This document shows positions 56,850 to 64,000 of a DNA stretch of 64,000 nt, one piece after another. Numbering within the stretch: position 1 is the first letter of the stretch; each line of letters begins with the position of its first letter. Source of the stretch: Acorus gramineus (Eukaryota > Streptophyta > Magnoliopsida > Acorales > Acoraceae); contig JAUJYN010000068.1 of the NCBI GenBank assembly GCA_030737835.1, positions 1 to 64,000 on the forward strand, written 5' to 3'. Under the pieces are notes generated by a model. That model ran no database searches, had not been told where the DNA came from, and saw only the letters and a list, made by a program, of their open reading frames with translations. A program made the position numbers and the translations under genes.

Positions 56850-59800
56850 TGTCATGCCCAGGCGTCCCCGAGACGTGGCAAAATTAATAAATATCAGCTA
56901 TCAATACCTGAGGTCAATAAGGACACCAACAACAATACACAAGGCAGCAAAGCAAGATAATGATAACTGACTGAAAAGCGGAAGCATAATATATAACAAT
57001 GTCTGTAAATCAAACACATTATTACAGACCCGAATACACAATCAATGTCCTGTGAAAGCCAAGTCTAGACCAAAGAAAATACAACCTGTGCCACATGCAC
57101 GATTTACAAGGCATAACTGACTCTAGGAATGCTGACAGCCTCGCACTCGCCACCCGCCGGCAGAACGCTCCATGCCCATAAGACCACGCCACAGGAAAGC
57201 TCCAGCTCCACGCCCAACACTGCCCCTGAAAAGAAACAGTATGCGAGGGGTGAGCTACAAGCTCAGTGAGTGGCTGGAAACCAATCACCATTCTACAGTT
57301 CAACACATAATCAATTTCCTTTCAAGGAAAACATGGGTAGAAACCCAATGGATAACAGGGTCACGCGGCGGCGCGACCAACCTCACCCCCACCCTCACTC
57401 CCGGAGGGAGTCTTTTGGGACTTATGGGGAGAGACCATACCGTCAGTCGAAGAGACCCGGATTTACTGGTCTAGAGACCATGCCGTCGGTCGAAGAGACC
57501 CAGATTTACTGGTCTACTCAACACTACTGGATCATCTACATCTAGATAATCGCCCATCGATGTCCTTCAACATCCATCACGAGACTGGACACAACATCTA
57601 TGGGAACGGTCGAACAACGAATGGGTCACGAGGCGACGCGTCTTCGCCTCATCCACACCCTCACTCCTGAAAGGAGACATCTTGGGACTTTGGGAAGAGA
57701 CTTAGACTGCTCTACACCCCTGGTCCACCGGTAGCCTCTCCCACCCTCGTGGCCTCCGCCTAGTCCTCTGACAGGTATAGCCAACGCCGGGGAGTTCCTA
57801 CATCGGATCCAACGAAGGGGAGAACGAGTCCACGCTCGCGATATCATTCATTAACCTCTCCCGGGTAGTATCTACAACCCGATCTCCTCAACTCACCGCT
57901 CTACACCCTTGATCCACCCGGTAGCCTCTCCCACCCTCGTGGCCTCCGCCTAGTCCTCTGACAGGTATAGCCAACGCCGGGGAGTACCTACATCGGATCC
58001 AACGAAGGGGAGAACGATCCCATGTTCGCAAAGCGAAACCCAATGGAAAACAACCACTCTCGATACTCGCTTATCGAGATATCACACACATGCATAACCA
58101 CAACCAACACATTCATATTAACCTCAAAGTAGTCATAGTCCCTAAACGGGAGTAACTACACAAGCTAGTGGGTCGTAACATCGCCGACCCACCCCACCCT
58201 CACCCTCACCCTTTACGGGGTGACATGGGTCTTTTGGGACTGACTAGACTGCTATTCACCCTTGGTCCACCGGGAGCACGACCCCGCTCCGTAGCTTACC
58301 TGGTATACTCCCACGATCAGCACTGTCCGAACACATCGGAGGTACCTACAGATGGGAGCCCTCTGTCAGGATAGCCTGTCTAACGCCGGGGAGTCCCTAC
58401 ACGGATCCGACGAAGGGAAGAGAACAGCCTACTCACACGCATGCGATCCTCTTGGATCCGTCGACAACGCTTCCTAACATTTCTAATGTCATGAATTCTC
58501 AAGAATTCCTCCAGGGCGCATAACTAAGATGCGGGGAAACCTATATTATAACCACAAGGTTATAATATTCTCTAAGGCATGCTTACAACAATATAATCAC
58601 ATAATCCCATCTTGATTTAAATAAATTAAACTAAATGGGAACATGCATAGTCGGGGTTTTCCAATTAAGGACAAGATTACTAAACATGCATAGGCCGCTA
58701 TACATGATATAAGGGTGAGTTTCCCTAGCATACAAGATCTAAGGTGGCATGGATATATCATATTAATCATGCATGCATATCATTTACATATTATAGCTAG
58801 GGGGCCCCATCGATGCGCGACGCGCGTCTATGCGGGTCGAGCGCATCCCTAGAGAGGGGGGGGGGATTGGAATCAAACCACTCACCTTACAACCCGGGAC
58901 CTCGCGCATCCCATCCGACGAGATCTGCAAGGTAGGGGCATCCAACTGGTGAGAAACAACACAATTTACACATAGAAAACATTAGAAATACCCAATACTC
59001 GGACAAGCATGCATACGGGCTCGCACGCATGCGAGCACGCACGTACGCACGCGAGTCCGAGTGCCCCGACACCTACCCGAACCCTCGGGCAGCCACACGC
59101 ATGGCCCCCCGCACGCGCACGCACGAATGCGCACGCACGCACGCACCCCAGCACCCTCGGCGCACTACCGCGCACGCCCCAGCACGCGCACGCACGCGAA
59201 CGCACTGGTCCCCAGCCCCGCGCCCAGGCGCATGCCCAGGCGCACTGCCTGCGCGCGCGCACGCTCGCGCGCACGCCCGCGCGCACTCCGGCGCACACCC
59301 CAGCTCGCGCACGTACCCGCGCACGTCTGCGCGCCCGACTGCGCCTGCTAGAGCACGCCTACGCGCGCAGACTGCGCCCAGCACGCGCCCAGCCCATCCC
59401 AACCTCATTTTAACCCTTCCCAACCCCTCACACACACCCTAACACATCTACCCAACATGCATGACCCTCCCAACCAACCCTAAGCCATAAAAATCAAGAA
59501 AAGGAGGGGAAAGGCTCACCTTTGGAGGGAAAATGAAAGGGGGAGGCTCGGGGGCCCTCAACGCACCCTCGACCACCTCAACCGCCACCACCACTACCAC
59601 CACCTCCTCAGCCTCTCCTCAGCCTCCTCTTCAGCTGAAAATCAGGGGGGAAGGATCATGAGGGGGAGCTTGAGAGGAGAGAAGACAAGCAACAACAACA
59701 ACACATGAATCACCTTCTCTTCTTCCATCACCATCTCCTTCTCTTCTTCCATTGGGGAATTTAATCAAACACTTGGGGGGGGGGGTTTGAAAGAGAGAAG

Positions 59801-60346
59801 AGAGGGCAAGAATTAGGCATGGAAGTGAGAGGGGAAGAGAGAGAGAGGGGGAGAAGATATTTATTCCACAAATATCTAAAGGGGGAAAGACTAAGTCGCC
59901 CTTTGACTAGAAATTCTGCACATGCTTCACTGGAACAGCCATAACTTCCTCGATATAGCTCCGAATTGCAAAATTCCAAGTCCGTTGGAAAGCCAAGAGG
60001 ATTATCTACAACTTTCATGTTTATGCCAAGATCAAATAATCCCTCTAGCTAATCCGAAATTTGAGCTAAACATAGAACAGGGCTGCTGCCAGAATTTCCC
60101 TCCCCGGGGTATACTTGGAAAAATACCCATAACTTTTACTACAAGAATCCAGTTGATCTAATTCTACTTCTGTACGAAAGCTAACTCAAAACTGGACATC
60201 TCATAGTAAACTCATATTTAAACCTCTTCATCTTGGATTTTAACAAAATCAAATCCAAATACCAAATCAGGAATACATAACTTCTAGGAAAAAAATTCTG
60301 TACCCAAATTTTCAATCAGAGTGCTCCAAATGACACAGGCACAACA
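56850..60346 (-). repeat. 5' LTR of element G (type L4, mosaic)
   Basis: About 3.5 kb, the longest LTR here. Both ends are L4-specific (TGTCATGCCCAGGCGTCCCC at the end; TGTTGTGCCTGTGTCATTTGG at the start). The middle, about 58130-59460, is close to L1 (GGGTGA tract, GCATAACTAAGATGCGGGG, GC-rich core and CACACGCACG repeats). Candidate intron: acceptor near 58930, donor near 59510. Two copies of a module starting GCCTCTCCCACCCTCGTGG stand at about 57732 and 57920. Confidence 0.88.
57430..57515. repeat. 43-bp tandem repeat, 2 copies (L4)
   Basis: Two 43-bp units, beginning AGAGACCATACCGTCAGTCG. The same repeat has two units at 60485-60570 (reverse) and four at 62716-62887. Confidence 0.9.
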
Positions 60347-61151
60347 GATGAGGCGAAGACACGTCGCCTCGTGACCCATTCGTTGTTCGACCGTTCCCAT
60401 AGTTGTTGGGTCCGGTCTCGTGATCGATGTTCAAAGACATCGTTGGGCGATTATCTAGATGTAGATGATCTAGTAGTGTTGAGTAGACCAGTAAATCCGG
60501 GTCTCTTCGACCGACGGTATGGTCTCTAGACCAGTAAATCCGGGTCTCTTCGACCGACGGTATGATCTCTCCCCATAAGTCCCAAGAGACTCCCTCCGGG
60601 AGTGAGGGTGGGGGTGAGGTTGGTTGCGCCGCCGCGTGACCCAGTTATCCATGGGTTTCCACCCATGTTTTCCTTGAAAGGAAATTGATTATGTATTGAA
60701 CTGTAGAATGGTGATTGGTTTCCAGCCACTCACTGAGCTTGTAGCTCACCCCTCGCATACTGTTTCTTTTCAGGGGCAGTGTTGGGCGTGGAGCTGGAGC
60801 TTCCTGTGGTGTGGTCTTATGGGCGTGGAGCGTTCTGCCGGCGGGTAACGTGTGCGAGGCTATCAGCATTCCTAGAGTCATTTATGCCTTGTAAATCGTG
60901 CATGTGGCACAGGTTGTATTTTCTTTGGTCTAGACTTGGCTTTCACATGACATTGATTGTGTATTCGGGTCTGTAATAATGTTTTTGATTTACAGACATT
61001 GTTATATATTATGCTTCCGCTTTTCAGTCAGTTATCATTATCTTGCTTTGCCGCCTTGTGTATTGTTGTTGGTGTCTTTATTGACCTCAGGTATTGATAG
61101 CTGATATTTATTATTGCCACGTCTCGGGGACGGCCGCCCTAGGGCATGACA
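60347..61151 (+). repeat. L4 LTR 3' part
   Basis: Plus-strand LTR sequence from GATGAGGCGAAGACACG to the end GGCCGCCCTAGGGCATGACA. It contains two 43-bp repeat units (60485-60570), a G-rich tract near 60598, the CACTGAGCTTGTAGCTCACC form of the conserved block (60729-60748) and an 8-bp hairpin (60969-60997). Host DNA resumes at 61152. Confidence 0.88.
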
Positions 61152-61393
61152 ACTATAAAGGAATATTTTGGTAGATATTTTTTTTGTAGTTTATTATTGA
61201 GATGCCATATAATGTTTTTGCATGTAATTAAGATCTGATTCAGTTTATTCATTTAAATGTTGAGAAGTCTTATTGTATAGCTTCCGTTATGAAGCTTATA
61301 TTCATTTATCTTCTAAGCTAATTTATAAACTTAATGAGTAGGTATGTCTGTCATTAGGCATAGTTAAGTGCAAGGCCAAGTAGAGTGTATTAC
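61152..61393 (-). other. intron of the RPA-like gene (right part)
   Basis: AT-rich, no coding sequence seen. It begins at the splice donor GACG|GTAATA (61394/61393, minus strand) and is cut at 61152 by the L4 LTR. Confidence 0.65.
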
Positions 61394-62064
61394 CGTCAGA
61401 CATGGTAGCCTTTGCTCTTGAAACTGCAATTATAGGATTGTCTGCGATCAATTCCTCTAATTCTTTTCCTTCATTGTCAGCGAGGTCACCCCACAATCTG
61501 AATTTAATTGGTTCTGACCTGTTGGTACCAATGAAAGAAAAACATTATTTACTTGTTGCATACATATGTTACATGATAATAAGATGAAGTTTCATAGGAT
61601 TCTACTCTATATCTTTAATGATAATTTCTCGAACTCTTATTGGTGGACGTTCCTTATCTTTCCCCATTCTATATGTAGTCCTCACATTTAACACAAAAGC
61701 TATAGTGTCTGCATGAAATACACAGCAATCATTAATAGTCTTCATGTTTGAATATTAAATAAACTATTTGTTGTATTTTAAAAGTTTTAGTATACATACC
61801 AAATTGCTCGTCCACTTTTCGACTTTGAATAATGTTCCTCAGTGGTGTGAAATCATATATCGATTCTTGAAAAATCAAATCGCTTTCCAATTCCTCAATG
61901 TGTGTATGAATTGTGAGTGATAGCTCCATTTTGTTAACATAGGCATAATTTGGGTGAACTGGTTTGACCATTCCGTTAGAAATATGGTACGTCTTATCTT
62001 TTAATAGCAATGCACTGAATTTTGAGATCGCCTCTTTGAACATTATTGCTTGCATTCTAGTCCC
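61394..62064 (-). pseudogene. RPA70-like gene, exons for DNA-binding domains A and B
   Basis: Three exons on the minus strand with GT-AG introns and compatible phases: 62064-61800 (265 bp), 61708-61606 (103 bp) and 61518-61394 (125 bp). The first, after the acceptor ATGTACAG, begins GTRMQAIMFKEAISKF and continues with YHISNGMVKPVHPNYAYVNK, the second half of OB fold A. The second codes for a linker with REIIIKDIE. The third has FRLWGDLADNEG and NPIIAVSRAKATMSDG, the core of OB fold B (LWGDLA is a hallmark of RPA70-like proteins). No stop is seen in these exons. The gene continues at 53335 and then at 32170. The exon before 62064 lies beyond the LTR at 62130. It could be a host RPA1 paralogue or a Helitron-borne copy. 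Confidence 0.82.
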
Positions 62065-62129
62065 CTGTACATGTTAGTTGAAAAAACTTTAAAAAATGAA
62101 ATTGTAATGAAAACATAAAACCATGTACA
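62065..62129 (-). other. intron of the RPA-like gene before the first visible exon
   Basis: AT-rich intron ending in the acceptor ATGTACAG. It resembles the sequence after the exon at 25253 and is interrupted at 62130 by an LTR. Confidence 0.6.
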
Positions 62130-64000
62130 TGTCACGCCCCAGGCGTCCCCGAGACGTGGCAAAATAAAATATAATATCAGTTATCAATACCTGAGGTCAA
62201 TAAGGACACCAACAACAATACACAAGGCGGCAAAGCAAGATAAAGATAACTGACTGAAAAGCGAAAGCATAATATATAACAATGTCTGTAAATCAAAAAC
62301 ATTATTACAGACCCAAATACACAATCAATGTCCTGTGGAAGCCAAGTCTAGACCAAAGAAAATACAACCTGTGCCACATGCACGATTACAAAGCATAAAA
62401 TGACTCTAGGAATGCTGACAGCCTCGCACTCGCCACCCGCCGGAAGAACGCTCCAACGCCCATAAGACCACGCCACAGGAAAGCTCCAGCTCCATGCCCA
62501 ACACTGCCCCTGAAAAGAAACAGTATGCGAGGGGTGAGCTACAAGCTCAATGAGTGGCTGGAAACCAATCAACATCTACAGGTCAATACATAAATCAGTT
62601 CCCTTTTTCAAGGAAAAACATGGGTAGAAACCCAAGGATCACTGGGTCACGCGGCGGCGCGACCAACCTCACCCCCACCCTCACTCCCGAAAGGAGTCTC
62701 TTGGGACTTATGGGGAGAGACCATACCGTCGGTCGAAGAGACCCGGATTTACTGGTCCAGAGACCATGCCGTCGGTCGAAGAGACCCGGACTTACTGGTC
62801 AAGAGACCATGCCGTCGGTCGAAGAGACCCGGACTTACTGGTCAAGAGACCATGCCGTCGGTCGAAGAGACCCGGACTTACTAGTCTACTCAACACTACT
62901 GGATCATCTACCTCTAGATAAACGCCCAACGATGTCCCTCAACATCGATCACAGGACCCGACTCAACATCTATGGGAACGGTCGAACAACGAATGGGTCA
63001 CGATGGACGCGTCTTCGCCTCATCCACACCCTCACTCCTGAAAGGAGACATCTTGGGACTTTGAGAGAGACTTAGACTGCTCTACACCCATGGTCCACCG
63101 GTAGCCTCTCCCTGGCCTCCAAAGTCGGGGAGTTCCTACATCGGATCCAACGAAGGAGAGAGCGATTCCACGCTCGCGACATCATTCGCTAACCCTCTTC
63201 CGGGTAGCCTCTACCTGGCCACACGCTCAGCGAATGGCACCAAACTATGCATCACAATCATATGAACCTCAAAACAATCATAGCCTCAAAGTGGCAATGA
63301 CTACACAACCCAGTGGGTCGCTACATCGCCGACCCACACCCTCACCCTCACCCCTCAATATGGTGACATAAGATATTGGGACTGACTAGGCTGTTAATCA
63401 CCCTTGGTCCACAACTACACAAACCAGTGGGTCGCTACATAGCCAACCCACCACACCCTCACCCTCACCCCTCAATATGGTGACATAGGATATTGGGACT
63501 GACTAGGCTGTTGGTCACCCTTGGTCCACCGATAGTCTCTCCTCCACTCCGTAGGCTGCTTGGCCACTCCCACATTCAGCACAGTCCGTCCCAAATCAGG
63601 AGGTGCCTACTGATGGGAGCCCTCTCACGGGACGGCCTTTCTAACGCTGGGGCAGTCTCTACACGGATCCAACGAAGGGAACAGAACAGCCTATCCATAC
63701 GCATATGATCCACTCGGATCCGCCGACAACACATCTCAACAACTCTAATGTCTTGAATTCTTCAGAATTCCTCCAGGGCGCATAACCAAGATGCGGGGAA
63801 TATATAAGATAATAATGAGGAAAAGAAACCTTGGGAGGGCAACCTGAGGTCCCGATATAGGATATCCCGACAACCAAACAAGGAACACGGAGTACCCTAG
63901 CCCGGGTCTCAATGTTGGCCTCGCAAGGCCCCCTTAATATTCCCCAAGGCATACTAATAGACATGTGCTCGCATTTGATTTAAATAAATTAAACTAAATG
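62130..64000 (-). repeat. L4-type LTR, cut by the window edge
   Basis: Minus-strand LTR starting with its end TGTCACGCCCCAGGCGTCCCC at 62130. The first 1.1 kb is L4-like and is followed by the CACACGCTCAGCGAATGGCA version of the conserved block. From about 63300 a 114-bp module with (ACCCTC)n is doubled (starts at about 63311 and 63425). From about 63520 on it resembles L2/L3. The LTR start is outside the window, so its element lies to the right. Confidence 0.85.
62716..62887. repeat. 43-bp tandem repeat, 4 copies (L4)
   Basis: Units at 62716, 62759, 62802 and 62845, each 43 bp, beginning AGAGACCATGCCGTCGGTCG. Units two to four are almost identical, so the expansion is recent. Confidence 0.93.

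Larger units (their letters stand above)
53669..60346 (-). mobile_element. Element G, decayed Ty3/gypsy (L4 LTRs)
   Basis: A minus-strand element with a complete 5' LTR (56850-60346), primer-binding site, a shrunken and heavily mutated internal region (54122-56849, about 2.7 kb against about 5.0 kb in E and F) and the first 450 bases of its 3' LTR (53669-54121). It lies inside an L4 LTR remnant of the opposite strand (53501-53668 and 60347-61151). The deletion of most of the 3' LTR removed any left target duplication. Confidence 0.87.

Noticed and set aside
62716..62887. Evenly spaced 43-bp repeats as a CRISPR array
   Set aside because: The units are fully tandem with no unique spacers and sit inside an LTR of a plant retrotransposon.

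Overview
This window looks like repeat-rich nuclear DNA of a flowering plant. Nearly all of it is long-terminal-repeat (LTR) retrotransposons of the Ty3/gypsy chromovirus type. Gag-Pol lies in one reading frame, a chromodomain follows the integrase, the primer-binding site matches plant initiator-methionine tRNA (TGGTATCAGAGCC), and the LTRs are very long (2.5-3.5 kb). These features fit the Tekay/Del clade. The rest is an AT-rich island and two smaller AT-rich pieces that carry a broken Helitron (rolling-circle transposon) and a broken intron-containing gene related to the large subunit of replication protein A (RPA). I see no intact host gene, tRNA gene, rRNA gene or CRISPR array. The species cannot be named from the sequence.

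I sort the LTRs into four related types. L1 covers 660-3210, 5191-7936 and the fragments at 11381-14209 and 23328-24725. L2 covers elements C and F. L3 covers element E and the stub at 1-581. L4 covers element G, the fragment at 60347-61151 and the LTR at 62130-64000. All types start TGTTATATAT or TGTTGTGCC and end near GGGCGTGACA, and they share several conserved modules.

Layout: 1-24725 is a scrambled L1/L2 block. It holds element A (plus strand, truncated inside pol), element B (minus, lacking gag and its 5' LTR), two joined LTR fragments, element C (minus, nearly complete, coding frame broken at two places plus one compensated slip) and an LTR fragment that C landed in. 24726-32170 is the AT-rich island with the Helitron Rep pseudogene, one RPA exon and the 3' exons of an RPA gene. 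32171-53282 is element E (plus). Element F (35544-46577) is inserted in E's gag, with a perfect 5-bp target duplication TCACG. 53283-53500 is one half-exon and part of an intron of the RPA gene. 53501-61151 is an L4 remnant holding the decayed element G (minus). 61152-62129 carries three more RPA exons, and 62130 to the end is another L4 LTR that runs off the window.

The most informative result is that the RPA-like gene can be followed on the minus strand from 62064 down to 31398 across about 29 kb of nested retrotransposons. Splice sites and codon phases match from exon to exon, one exon is cut in two by element E, and a neighbouring intron is split by the G cluster. This gives an order of events: RPA/Helitron DNA first, then E and the G cluster, then F inside E. 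The second notable result is in the LTRs. All four types keep the same potential splice donor and acceptor around a GC-rich, fast-changing core, and a short hairpin that changes by paired substitutions. Both suggest selected functions in the retrotransposon RNA.
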